Shown here: piece by piece, positions 25,014 to 36,503 of the stretch
Layout: every line of letters starts with the position of its first letter
Numbering within the stretch: the stretch's first letter is position 1
Assembly: GCA_030248195.1 (NCBI GenBank)
Contig: JASAND010000480.1
Span: forward strand, 21,549 to 85,548
Length of the DNA: 64,000 nucleotides
Source of the DNA: Trissonchulus latispiculum
Lineage: Eukaryota > Nematoda > Enoplea > Enoplida > Ironidae
Direction of reading: 5' to 3'
Notes under the pieces: model-generated
Told to the model about the DNA's origin: nothing
Seen by the model: the letters and a program-made list of their open reading frames with translations, nothing else
The model's database searches: none
Translations under genes and position numbers: made by a program

Positions 25014-28000
25014 TCATATGGTATAAAATAATACACGGGGGGAAACATTCTTTTTTCTGCTAATGAGCTGGCAGGCAGTTTTCATATCATCAAAAAGCTG
25101 CCATTGGCCATCACGGCGCCTCGCATAACAAAAGAAATGCCCGGGCTTCTGAGCGATGCAGGCTCGTAACGTGAAGGCAGTCCCGCAAATGGAAATGGCA
25201 TCAGGTATCTTCTCAAGCCCCAATTAGTATAACTTTTCACGTCCGGTTCCTTGATCACCATCCTCCGCCGAGTCCTGAAGAGAATTAATACATTGGCAAA
25301 CCAGCCAGAGATGTGGTTGTACATTTGACGATGAAACGGATCTTTGTCCGCTACAGAAATAACGGATGGCTGGCTCCGTTTCGGTAAATGTTTCCTGGTG
25401 TGCAGTCGACGGAATCAAACAGCTCGAGCTGAATCTTCGTTTACACTGGGAAATATATGGTCCAAATAACGTAGCCACTTGGAGTTCAAGCCCAGCTGAC
25501 AAATCTGAAAGATTTCTGCAGGCTCCAAGATCCATAGTAACAGGAGTAATAACTCTCCTTTCTTGAAGCGAAAGGACTGGACACTGGTTATCGCTGCAAA
25601 TGCTAAGACGCTTCGAAAAACCGAAATCTACGACGGTCTCTATCATTTTTTCCACCGCCATGAAACAGTCCAGTGAAAAGACGGTTTCGTTCATTTCCAG
25701 GAAACGGTTGTAAAGAAGCTGCCCTCTTGCCTTGTATATGGAGATCATAGATGTGTTGCTGGATGCCAGCTTCAAGAAATCTGACAGCTCTGACTGTTCG
25801 TCATGTACCACGGATCTGTACGCTTCCGAATCTGCCATGGCTACCAACACGGCAGAGGCGGCGCTATCAAAGCTACAGGTATTTTTTATTATTAGAGGGT
25901 GTTGCATTTTTGGCATACGAACCGCCTCCAGAAGCGTTCCGTTTTTCAGCACTTTGATAGCAGTTGTTCCTGGTCGCAAATCAGGATTCTTGTTGAAATA
26001 AGTACGGGATCTTTTAGCTTTGGCTGAAGAACCATCCTCAGGTGTTCGTCTTTGCCAAGCTTCCTCTGCGTTCAAGTGGGCTAGCTCTGCATGAGGTCCA
26101 CGATTATTCTCAGGACTGCACAAGTGACAAACGCCTTGTGCCCCGTAGCCTTTGTCTTCCTCAGAAATATCGCAGCAAATGGCATGGACTTTACGTTTGC
26201 AGACTTTGCACGAGTGGCTGCCATTATATGGCTGCCTGCACACACAGCAAACGTTGTCCTGCAAAGGTAATGTTGCCGTCTCATTTTCAGGATCTGCACC
26301 GGATTGATCGTTTTGTGCATGGTTTCCAGAGTGGGTGACGTAAAGCGGCTCGACATAACTCTGAAGATTTTGCCGAGCGATCTTAATTTTCAGCATGCCA
26401 CTTAGATCCTCGTGGAATGACAAGAGGAATGCATCGATGCTTACTGGCAGTTTTTCTTTTGAGAGCAAAATTCGTTTCAGGTACCGATGACGAGATTCAA
26501 CGCTGGCACTGCTTATGCGGCGTTCGCCCACTTGATAAAACTGAAGCAGCACAGCTGAAACCATTGGAAAATGCTGCCAGACTATTCGAAGAATCGCTTC
26601 AGGCATGTCAGGATTATGATATGGATTTGAACTCCGCTAATTGGCTTATTTTTCAACAACAACTTCACCTCAGCAACGATCAGCTCAGCAATGCCTACAA
26701 ATTTATTTTTCTTTGGCGATCTGATTGCTTCCAATTCCATGTCGTCTTCGATATCAATTTCCTCATCTTCATCCTGTTCACCAAGGGCAACTTCAACCTC
26801 TGACTCGACGTCTTCTGAACAGCATCGCAGTACCATTTCTACAGCTCCATTTGCAATAGCCGGACTCTCAGCTAATGATGCCGTGCAGATGCTCCTGAAC
26901 AGGGATTCTCCCTCTTTCAAGGATGTTACCATAATCAATTGGGCGGCCGCGTACAAATAAAACCGACGGACCTGTTTGGGTATTTCTTTCAAAGAAGGAA
27001 TCAGAGCAACAAGATGGAGAGAATGAGCGCAATCATTACGAATCCATGTTGGAGGGAGTGTCATCCTGCTCCCTTGCAGTACCTCCCAGCAGGTGTCGAG
27101 ATAGACATGCAGAGATCTTCCGTTGAAAGCTTCGGTACAAGCTCCCATAAGTGCTTTACTCTGGTCCATGACAGCAACTCTAGGTTCAGGTGCTCCTGAC
27201 ATCAGCCACTGCTTCAGCCAGTACGCTATGCCAGCTGTATGATGGCGCTGGCTCAGCATCTGAACAACGGGGCACCCGTTCGAAACGCCTGCGTAATACA
27301 GAATCCGTCTGCTTTTCTCCGCGATGTCAGGAATTGGGGCAACTAACTTTCCAGTTGCATCAAGAGCGAGAACTCCGCCTGATTCTGATTCCTTCACGTG
27401 TCGTTTGTATAGGGACATCTGTTCCTTTGTCCAGAAGTGAACAAAAAATCTGCCGATGCCAACGTCTTCATGGATGAAATCAGGAGCACATTCCTTGATT
27501 CTCATTACTGCTTTAAGGGGATCCGGATCTACTCTGGCGGCAAGTTTGGCTTTTGACACAACACGGCGTATCTGACTGGTCTTTGGCAACGTTGGGGGTT
27601 CAGCATCGCCGGTGTCCATCAACTGGTCCGCCATTTCATGCTGAATTAGGATGGGGGATTTTATGGCTGCGCGCGCTTGGATTGCCTGGCATAATACCCC
27701 AGACACGGGTCTTTTTCGGTTGGGGTTGTGGGTGCCAGGTGAACCGGAGTACAGAATGTTTACAGTGACGAGGCTATCTTCGTCGGGTCTGTTGAAAATA
27801 ACCCCTCGCATTGTGCTGCCACAGCCCCCAATGTCATCTCTGTATGTCGCCAGAAAATCGGCATAGACGTCAGGACAGGGACCCGAATTAACCCAGTGCC
27901 TGTTGAAAGTCCACGTGCACGGGTCCTTCAAGTCCACAGACAAACGTTGAGCTACAACGTGATTCCATAAACCTTTCTTCAAAGTCCATCTTAATCTTTT

Positions 28001-28123
28001 CCCTCTGTTCGGATCATATACGTACGAAGGGGCTGGGGAGATGCTGGACCAGTCATTTCTTGACAGCTGTACGGTTGCCTCTATCATTTCCTCTTCAGTA
28101 GGATCATCACAGGGAATACTTTC
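25014..28123 (-). pseudogene. Mutator-like transposase, main exon, with zinc finger and USP-like domain
   Basis: It begins at a TTTTAG acceptor (28,125-28,124). The first frame holds catalytic-type aspartates in ALDATGKL (about residue 243 from Met at 28,087) and VAVMDQSK (308), then RNDCAHSLH (350-358), like the R-x-D-x-x-H block of Mutator transposases. A lost A in the run at 26,626-26,628 shifts the frame. The next frame carries the probable catalytic Glu in SASVESRHRYLK, a Cys/His zinc finger (C120 to C163 counted from 26,606), and IKNTCSFDS, like a USP Cys box. A TAA at 25,224-25,226 interrupts. The same frame then gives PGHFFCYAR and WQLFDD, like the USP His box, ending at 25,014. The transposase would cut and join DNA in the nucleus. 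The protease part is inferred from motifs only. Confidence 0.75.
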
Positions 28124-28742
28124 CTAAAATAATATAGATTACGCATAATGCTAACGCATAACGCATGCTGATAACAAGAAGAAAATTCGCACCGGGGGGG
28201 GCGAAATTTTTTGGGTTTTGGCCCATTTTTCTATTTCCTTAATTTTTTCTACCTGTGAATCGCAAAGCAGCGGAGGGCGCCCCCCGCCTCCCCCTGGATC
28301 CTCCCCTGCTTGGAGAAACGTACTAAAGCGAAAACGGCGTTCCGAGAGAAACCCATCATCGAGAAAAACCCACTTTTAAAAATTCTAGACCTGACGAAAG
28401 TTCTACTGTTACATGCGTACATGCGCTACTTTTACCTTTTACTTTGTTTTAGATACCCTGTCCTGATATGTACATACGTATATATATATAATTTCGTGAT
28501 CCACGTGAATAGATTGGAAATAATGATATCTCAAATTGTGTACGGACAGTATCTTTGTCACTCTTATATACATCTGCTGTTTTATGAAAGCAAAAGAGTG
28601 ATAAGGGGCTGCTTTTACGCAGTGTATATATCGGGAACGGATTCATATACCTACCTTTCATTAAAGAGTCGGAATGCTGTACATATGAACCAAAACGGGT
28701 AAGTAGGCCTCAATATTACTAATTATTTTATAACCAACTTAC
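28124..28742 (-). other. Phase-0 GT-AG intron of the transposase gene
   Basis: Donor GTAAGT at 28,742-28,737 follows 95 whole codons of the upstream exon. Acceptor TTTTAG ends at 28,124, and twelve open codons lead to the Met at 28,087. Exon phases agree. A G-run block near 28,194-28,200 and a TA-rich stretch lie inside. Confidence 0.75.
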
Positions 28743-29027
28743 TTTATTACACTTTTCTGATTCCAAGTTCATAAGGTCTGTGAGCACATCCTGGACATTG
28801 CGCCTGTTCTGAGCAATCTGGTCATAACACCATTTCACTGTAACACTTTCAGGTAATTCCAAAGAAAGCGCAGTCCAACTGTCGTGGTTCCTCCACGATA
28901 AGACAGAAATCAAACTAGACCCATGATTAAATTCAATGACTTTATGTTTCAAAGCTAATTCAGCTAGGCGGAGGACTTGCGCATTAGGATCGCTGCCTAG
29001 CTTGTTCCAGGTAGATGCCGCGGGCAT
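28743..29027 (-). CDS. Mutator-like transposase, N-terminal exon
   Basis: Ninety-five codons from ATG at 29,027, including STWNKLGSDPNAQVLRLAEL and ending ESEKCNK at a GTAAGT donor. The frame continues exactly into the main exon. A TTACAG acceptor-like site lies directly before this ATG, so a further upstream exon is possible. A DNA-binding module that usually opens such proteins was not recognised. Confidence 0.65.
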
Positions 29028-31476
29028 TCTGTAACCAAAGAGTATTTTATAAAGGCTCGATTCAAGTATATATTAGTGATGGGCACTGGATATCCGGATA
29101 ATTTTTATATCCGGATAATATCTGATTTGAGAAAAATATCCGTATACATTTCAGTCAAAACAATGAAAAATTAGCAAATTTTTGACAAAAATTTGAAAAA
29201 TTGTAAAATATTTTTCAAAAATTCCTCTGAAAATATTTTTGAAACGAAGGTTGCGGCTTGGCTGCATATAAATGGAACATATATAAATGCTTGTGTATGA
29301 GTATATATTACGTATAGTCAAGCGAGAAAATCCACTTTTCGAACCTGAATTTTCGACTGGTTTGGGCTATCACGAATTCGATGCTATATTTAAGCCGGCC
29401 TAAGGCTCGCACTGAGCTTTCTGATGAAGTAAAATGGGCGCTGTCGTTTTGGAGATATTGAAAATTCACCTTGTTGGAAAAACGGAGTGCTTGAATGCTT
29501 AGAATTCTCGAAAACACCGGCGATTGTGGTTTTTTTACCACTTGGCTATATTATGTTTCTATTTATATGCTACTACCTTCATTGCCACCAATAAATCAAG
29601 TAACAAGCCAATAAATCAAGCAAACTAAACATATGCATGCGCACTAGGGATGCACCGGGGCCGGGGCAGGCCCGAGTTCACTCCAAATTTGTGCTAACGT
29701 TTAATGTCAGCGTACGTACGTACATATATGTTTATACGTAAATAAATGAACCCACTTTCTTATACTACTTTCATAGGGAAGAAGGGACGGGTACTGAAAT
29801 AAAATAGCTTGTTTCTAATCCACGGAAAAATCTTTGATTAATCGCATCTTGTGATAATGTTCTGGCTGGTACTCACTGTAATGCGCAAAGTTTCAGCCGA
29901 TTCTGCCACAGTAATTCGAAGTAATTGGCTCACATCTTCGAAATGGCACCAAATAACAGGGACAATATTGATAATGTAATATAGCACTGCGAACGCAGGA
30001 ATTAACGAAATCAAGTCATTTTTACATAAGTTAAAGACAGATATTTGGAGTATTAATTGGAGCAAAGTTGGGTTCATTTGATAAACCACAGCTCATTAGA
30101 TGTTAGTTAACCTCCACCCGCATACACCTGCAACACCAAATTTTTCGCACTTTGATTGTATCTCACAGAAAAGTATACATTGATCTAAGGATTATTTTAC
30201 CCGATATCAAAGCAATGTATGTCAGAACTATTTCTGGAAAATTTGGGTACCGTACCTTGCCCATAGCGATCAGGGCGAGGCGAAGTTTGTGTACGAGCCA
30301 TGTCGACCTTTGGACCGACAACACCAACTTCTGATGGCTCCACAGGACGCTGTGCTGCATGAAATTCTTTCAAACTTTAAACTATTTTACACTGAACCTA
30401 ATACTATTATGTGGCAAAAGACTAGCTAGCTTTTCCAACATCGAACTTTTAGTGAAATTCGTAGCCCCCCCTTAAGAACTCCACAAATAAATCACTGCAG
30501 TTTTAAAGACAGCATTCGACAACTTACCCAACATAGAAGAATGTCCATCTATATATCTACGTCAATATTAGCTGGATTTGGCTTCGACTGTTTCTTATCT
30601 GACCGGCAATTAGCATTATGCATATACGTATGTATCCATCAAAAGAACCGTCACACCATGCCCCTGTTTGTATTTATGCAAACTTATCATGCAAACATAG
30701 CATTTGCAATGCATAAATCAAGCAGAGACTGAGCATGAACGGCATAAAGAGTATAAACGTATATATATATATTCGTAGGTATACACTTATTATATATATA
30801 ATGCAATCAAATAATTCCACTTCGGCAATATGCAAAAGGTAAAAAATCCAGAAAGAGTAGGCATATATACAAACGTTCAAATCCTGAAATACAAAATAGT
30901 ACAATATCGATATAACACAGGGAAGCAGTTTTCGGAACTTCACACAGGGCTTAGAAGTTATAATTTTCCAAAAAATTGGGCCACTCAGTAACGGTAAATG
31001 TATGTGACCTAAGGGGAGAAAATACAATTTTGAAGTAGAAACGACAAAAAGAGGCCTACTGGTTTATAAAAACGGATTTGGGTGGGAGGGCTGCATCACT
31101 GTCCTGTCTACGTAAGCAAAAGCCATGCAAAAACTAGTGCGTCAGCGTCTGAGCAAAAACGCAAAATTGCAGCAAATACATTCCGAACGCAAAAACGAAA
31201 ATATACATCATGCGTAAGAAAGCGTAGCGAAAAGTGGCACTTATAAGCATTTATATATCTATGAAGCTTGCAAACCGACAAACTAGTCTTGGCGACCCCA
31301 ACCCCCCTGACTTTCAGATATCACAACCCACGCTCAAACAAATATTTGGCCAAACAGTGCCCAAAAATTGCAAAAGTTGAGAACTTAGGCTGTTTTTGGT
31401 AATTTTACCGGGGGGGATAGTCAAATCTCCGTTACGCATATGCATAATGCCTTATCCTCATGTTCTGTGATGCATC
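29028..31476. other. Upstream interior of the Mutator-like element
   Basis: No firm exon. A minus-strand stretch near 30,254-30,350 reads VDMARTQTSPRPDRYGQ before a GTACGG donor-like site. Its phase does not fit the 29,027 exon, so it is only a weak exon candidate. At 29,645 TAGGGATGCACCGGGGCC is a solo terminus of the hAT MITE family seen at 16,797. Another weak minus-strand candidate with a GTGAGT donor is at about 29,870-29,950. Confidence 0.35.
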
Positions 31477-31564
31477 CATAGGTGTAACGGAGATTTGGGG
31501 TGGGGGAGGGGCTCCCCCAACATTTTCTGGGGGTCTCCTCTAGAGACCCCCAACCCCCCAGGAC

Positions 31565-32308
31565 CAGTGGCGGATCCAGGATTTCGAAAAGGGAGGGCCC
31601 CCCAAAATTTGGGATGGGGCAAAAAACAAACAAATATCGGTAGTTTTACAGAAGTGAAGAAAGTATGAAAGAAATTCACGAAATCAGATCATATTCAAGA
31701 TCAAGTAAAATTTGCTTCATTTTCAGAAAATTTTTATTAATTTCAGCTAAAAAATTTCGACTATCGAGCAGGCCCTAAACCTCAAAGGGAGGGGCCCAAA
31801 TATCAAAGCATTGGTGTGGCTGGCGAAAAAAGTGGGGGAGGGGGTTTGAAAAAAGTAGGGGGGGTTTGGCGAAAAAAGGGGGATGGGGGTCGCCAAAAGT
31901 CAATTTGGGGGGAGGGGTAAGAAAAATTTTCGAGGGGGGGGGGTTGGCGAAAAATCGGTTTTTCGTCCAAAAACTGAAAAATTTTCTCCATTTTAAGCAA
32001 TTTTGGGCGATTTTTAGCGTAATTTAAGCAAAGTTTAGAAATTTTTCGCTTATTTTCATCAATTTTTCAAAAAATTCAAAAATTTCGGCTAAAAATTTTC
32101 AAAAATTTAGGCTGGGGTTTGAACATTTTTAGGGGGGGGGCCGGCCGAAGGCCGATTTGGGGGGAGGGGTAGTAAAAATTTTTTAGGGGGGGTTGGCGAC
32201 CCCTCCATTTGGGGGAGGGGTCCCCCCACCCCACCCCCCCCCCCCCTAACACACCTATGTATCAAAGGGAGGGGACCGGGGACCGAGGCCCCCCTGGATC
32301 CGCCACTG
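31565..32308. mobile_element. hAT-type element, CAGTGGCGGATCCAGG termini
   Basis: CAGTGGCGGATCCAGG starts at 31,565 and the inverse CCTGGATCCGCCACTG ends at 32,308. Flanks CCCAGGAC and CCAAGGAA agree at 6 of 8 positions. A right end of the same family stands alone at about 36,374-36,389. The interior includes G-run MITE pieces. No transposase. Confidence 0.75.
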
Positions 32309-33210
32309 CCAAGGAACCTCCCAACCCTCCCCCAAAAAGTTTTTCTATTTTTATGCCAAAAAATCGCATTTTCGGCAGTTTCTAGAATATGTGTACCTAG
32401 TTAGCCCCCTGTGAGACACCCGACGGGGAGGCCAAACCCCCCTACCTGACCTCAACTACTCCCCCAAGCCGAGCGCAAATCCCCCTCCCTCCTAAAATTT
32501 GGTCCAAACAAAGTAAAAAATGCAAAATTCTTGAAACGTTTTTCGCAATTTCTGAAAATTTTTGAAAAAATTCGAAAAAATGGCTATATAATATACGCAA
32601 TTATAAACCACAATCTGGGCTAATTTAGGCATATTTTAGAAAAAATTGTCAATTTTCAAGGCCAAGTTTCGAATGCGAAAACTATTGACAGAAGCTTTAT
32701 AGTACGTTTAATGTATTGTATGTATGTATTTAGCTAAAAAGACTTCAGTACAGTTTAGGGGGGTTCCCCCTCCCCCAAATTTCGGATTTTGGTGGGGTCC
32801 CCCGAGCCAAATTTGGGCCTTCTACTCCCCCCCCAACCCAAACAGGTGGTACACCTCTGCCATTCAGGTCAGGCCCTTTACATATAATATAGTTTAGTAT
32901 CTTTTCTGTAAGACATAGTAAATTCATCATTTGACAGTGGTTTTAAACTCGAAAACTTGATCGCAAGCATATTTACAAGTCCAAAAGAAGGTCAATATTG
33001 AGTCAGAAACTCCATAATACAGTTAAAAACGTGTATTTCTTCTCGCAAAAATAAACACTAAGACAACATCTGGACTTTTCTGAAAACTTTTACAAAATTT
33101 ACCCTAAAAATACCCGAATTTTGGCTATTACTACCCCCCCCCGAGGGGACGTCCCACCAAAAAGTTTTGGGGGTGTTGGAAAAAGGGCTGCCCCCCCTCA
33201 CCGCCTTACA
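32309..33210. repeat. Decayed MITE pieces and left arm of an inverted repeat
   Basis: About 32,936-33,115 (AAACTCGAAAACTTGATCGC, CAATATTGAGTCAGAAA, ACCCTAAAAAT) is repeated in inverse form at about 33,375-33,545. Related pieces occur at 38,225 and 63,500. C-run stretches mark older CATAGGTGTA-family copies, one ending TTACACCTATG at 33,216. Confidence 0.6.
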
Positions 33211-33218
33211 CCTATGAC

Positions 33219-33748
33219 CATAGGTGTAAGGTGGGGGGGTAGCACCTCTCCAACCCTTTTTTCGACCCTCCCCCAAAACATTTTTGGGGGGACGTCCCCC
33301 CCCATAGGGGGTAGTAGGACCATAGGTAGGGGGGAGTAGTCGCGCCGAAGGCGAGAAAATTGGCCAAATTTTGCGTATTTTTAGGGTAAATTTTGCAAAA
33401 ATTTTTAAAAATATCCAAATTTTTTGCTTACAGTGTTTATTATTGTGAGAAATACACGTTTTTACCTGTATTATGGACTTTCTGACTCAATATTGACCTT
33501 ATTTTGGACATAGAAACATGTTGGCAAACAAGTTTGCGAGTTTAAAACTAATGTCTAATGTTAAAATTACTTCATGGCTGAATGTTTTTTGAAATTAGAA
33601 ACGGTTGAAAATGCGATTTTTGGCATAAAAATAGAAAAACTTTTTGGGGGAGGGTTGGGGGGGGTCCTGGGGGTTGGGGGTCTCCAGACGGCCCCCCCAA
33701 AAGAAGTTGGGGGAGCCTCCCCCACCCCAAATCTGCGTTACACCTATG
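33219..33748. mobile_element. CATAGGTGTA-family MITE, copy 2
   Basis: CATAGGTGTAAG starts at 33,219; CGTTACACCTATG ends at 33,748. CCTATGAC is duplicated exactly at 33,211-33,218 and 33,749-33,756. The target overlaps the end of an older family copy (TTACACCTATG), so it inserted into its own kind. Confidence 0.85.
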
Positions 33749-34716
33749 CCTATGACTGTATCCCATCCCCGTTCCACTGTTCACCGGGAAAGCCAGAGAT
33801 TAGCTAAATAAGTACAATTACTTACATGAAAGTGTTCAATTCACAATATTTCGGATTGATGAGTTTGCAAACTTAAAGACAGAAGTAAATGACAATTCAC
33901 TTCATGGATCAAAGAGCATACCATATAATTAAATTTTAGGCAAAGTTTAATCATCTGACTCAAAAAGTGGTGTGTAGCGTTGCACCCTAGCACACCAGAA
34001 CATTTCCTTCAATATTTCCTTAGTTAGAAGCGGATCAAAGGCAAAAACAAGGTGGATCAAGAAGTTCTCTATATAAGTATTATGACTCAAACGAACATGA
34101 CCTTGACTCATGTCATGGGTGTGCTAAGGGTACCTACGTTTCCTTTAGTGGCATTCAATGGATAGTACATAAGGTCACTCTGCAACCTTTTAAAAAATTG
34201 TTCGAAACTGAAAATGCTTGCTCAAGAAATTTTCAAACATTATTCTGGAAAAGTCCTGGTGACTAAACTAAAGTAATCCTAGGTTGTAACAGAACGTTTA
34301 GTGGACAGCTTATATATAATTTCGTTTAGTTTTTGTTATTCAGAATGTAGTAATCCCAGGTCAGTTATTGGAGTGAATCCGAAAACATCCGAAAAACTCA
34401 ACAGTTAAAATCCTCGCTTCTAATTCAATTGTTGGAGGTTTTACAGGTATACGCTCACAGGTGGACAAGGAAGTACCTTTGGAAATACCTTTGGAACTTT
34501 GGATATCCTAACTCCTTTGTAGCTGATGAGTTTGTTGCTGTGTCATCTGTCGTTATCTAGTGTTGTGGAATTTTAACGTCGCCATACGTATCCAGAGGCC
34601 TCTGCCCTCTACCAGGCTAAACGCGCTTTCGAGAGAGCCGACCAGTGCATAATTACAGCATATTCAAAAACTTGATTATTTTTTAATTTCTGAAGATTGA
34701 CTTAATGGATGAGCCC

Positions 34717-35269
34717 GGTGATATATACTCCGTTAGGCGCACACCTTACAATATTTTGCAGTTAACAGAAATGCTCTACACTGGTAGGCACACTCCTTAC
34801 AATTTTTCGCAGTTGACAGAAATGCACACGTTACAAAACTGAGGGTTTACTGTAAAAACGCTCTTCTCCGGTAAGCGCACACCTTAAAAACTGAGGGTTT
34901 ACTGTAAAACGCTCTTCTCCGGTAGGCGCACACTTTACAAAATTAAAGGTTTACTGTAATACTCTCTACTCCGGGAGGCGCACACCATACAAATACAGAT
35001 TTCTTGTCGTCTTTAGCTTGGCGAACTCTCTTTTCATTTTGAACTTTTGGCGCAAATACTTACTTATAAATTAATAATTATGAAGTAACGTCAGTAGGTA
35101 TTAAGTAATGAATTACACGTATAATAGCGCCCACATAAACACTATTGCATAGCTTTTACAAATTAATCACCGCAACATTACAAACAGGTGTAAATTTACA
35201 CTTGTTTGTACATTTACATTTACATTTAACACCTAAAATTGTAAGGTGTGCGCTTAACGGAGTATCACC
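34717..35269. mobile_element. TIR element with 9-bp duplication and one-sided word array
   Basis: The left end GGTGATATATACTCCGTTAG and the inverse of GGTGATACTCCGTTAAGC (ending 35,269) are terminal repeats that continue into CGCACACCTTACAA. Flanks GATGAGCCC (34,708-34,716) and GATGAGTCC (35,270-35,278) agree at 8 of 9. The left side holds about five variants of CTCCGGTAGGCGCACACCTT. The 9-bp duplication fits a Mutator-like MITE, but its ends differ from those of the 10.7-kb element. Confidence 0.7.
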
Positions 35270-35343
35270 GATGAGTCCTTAGTCATTAGCTTTGTAACAT
35301 GAGTCTTTATTCGAAACTACATGACCCCAACATGAATTTCTCG

Positions 35344-35646
35344 TAGAGATGCACCGGGCCGGGTCCGAGGCCGGGGCCTAAAAATTGGGGGTCTATGTTA
35401 ATAGGAGAATTTTTTAAAATTCAGATTTTGCTATAATTTTAAGTATCGACGTAATTACTATTGTTGTTTTCATTCAAATCGATGAGAAATATAACGAGCG
35501 GTCTGTACCAATTTAAGTTAATTTTTACTTTTAAAATTCCAAAATTTTGGCTAAAAATTGCAAAAAAATACAAATTTTGGTCCCGGTCGGCGCCTGGGCG
35601 TAACCACCGAGACTGACATCGGGACCCAATCCCAGATGCATCCCTA
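35344..35646. mobile_element. hAT-type MITE related to 16,797
   Basis: TAGAGATGCACCGGG starts at 35,344 and CCCAGATGCATCCCTA ends at 35,646. The central part shares GTTGTTTTCATTCAAATCG with the element at 16,797. The flanks do not match as a duplication, so one end may be rearranged. Confidence 0.7.
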
Positions 35647-35984
35647 ACTAAATTTTTAAACTTTTCGAAACAGTTTTGGTACGCTTTCGGCAAACTTAAG
35701 CAATCTGGGTTAGTTTCCTTATTTCAGCAACACATAACAATACACTATTATGCAAAGTAGTTGAGAAGCTTTAAATTAAAGTTTATTTTTAATTATTGTC
35801 AATTTTTAATAAATTTAACAGCATAGCAATCGAATAGCATCAGTAAAAATTTTGCGGGTATCTTGCGGATATCAGTTGACTGCGGGCAGCGGGCCGCGGG
35901 GCGGGGCGGGGCGGGTACCAGCTTGCGGGTAGCGGGGCGGGGCAGGTCGCCAAAATGGTACCCGCTTCCAACTCTGGGGTGACC

Positions 35985-36407
35985 ACAGTGCAAGTTATGG
36001 CGGGTTAAAGCTAATTTCTCCAAAACTCAAATTTTCAAGCCGCGATTTTTAATCGAAAATGTTTTATAGGCTAAATAATGTATATATATAATTGTAGCAA
36101 ATTTGAACGAATTTCAACGACAGTTGCGCTTTTAAAGCCCAAAAATACACGAACCCGAACCTTAAGAGGCAGACGTTTTGTCACTGAACTACGTACGTAA
36201 TAAAGCAGCACAGAAGTATGAGTGCGCCGCAGGCGAAAGTTTTTGAAAATTTATTAAAATTATGCTTAATTTTCACTCCAAATATGCATATAAACAGCTG
36301 AAAAAATTTTCTAGGGGGGGCCCGGAATGTCTAAGGAGGGGGTCCAAATCGCAAAGGGGGCCCGGCCCCCATCCTGGATCCGCCACTGCTTATGAGCAGG
36401 TTTATGC
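35985..36407. other. Unassigned; ends in a solo hAT terminus
   Basis: CCTGGATCCGCCACTG at about 36,374-36,389 is the right end of the family at 31,565; no partner was found. The rest is AT-rich. Confidence 0.45.
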
Positions 36408-36408
36408 A

Positions 36409-36411
<3 letters not shown>

Positions 36412-36500
<89 letters not shown>
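36412..36500. repeat. (TA)n array
   Basis: About 44 uninterrupted TA units. Confidence 0.95.

Positions 36501-36503
<3 letters not shown>

Larger units (their letters stand above)
23452..34139 (-). mobile_element. Mutator-like transposon, 10.7 kb, once autonomous
   Basis: The left end ACGTAGGTACCCTTAGCAC (23,452) and its inverse ending at 34,139 open inverted repeats of about 250 bp that share long identical blocks (CCCATGACATGAGTCAA, TTGAAGGAAATGTTCTGG, CACCACTTTTTGAGTCAGATG). TTCCTTTAG is duplicated exactly at 23,443-23,451 and 34,140-34,148. Nine-base duplications and long terminal repeats are typical of Mutator-like elements. The transposase gene (25,014-29,027) lies inside on the minus strand. 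Several MITEs have inserted into it since. Gene damage suggests it is now immobile. Confidence 0.85.
22971..35976. mobile_element. Outer hAT-type element split by nested insertions
   Basis: The left terminus CAGAGTTGGAAGTGGG (22,971) and the inverse of CAGAGTTGGAAGCGGG (ending 35,976) face each other. GGGTGACC is duplicated exactly at 22,963-22,970 and 35,977-35,984. Subterminal DNA is full of GCGGGTACCCGC-type words. Removing the 10.7-kb Mutator-like insertion leaves about 2.3 kb, which itself holds smaller elements at 34,717-35,269 and 35,344-35,646. No hAT transposase was recognised in the remainder, so it is probably non-autonomous. Confidence 0.8.

Noticed and set aside
25082..25324. Separate minus-strand protein overlapping the end of the transposase
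   Set aside because: It is a shadow frame; the frame that resumes after the TAA at 25,224 carries the His-box motif instead.
30163..30360. First exon of the transposase gene
   Set aside because: The SPRPDRYG-like reading and GTACGG site look suggestive, but the splice phase does not match the exon at 29,027; kept only as a weak note.
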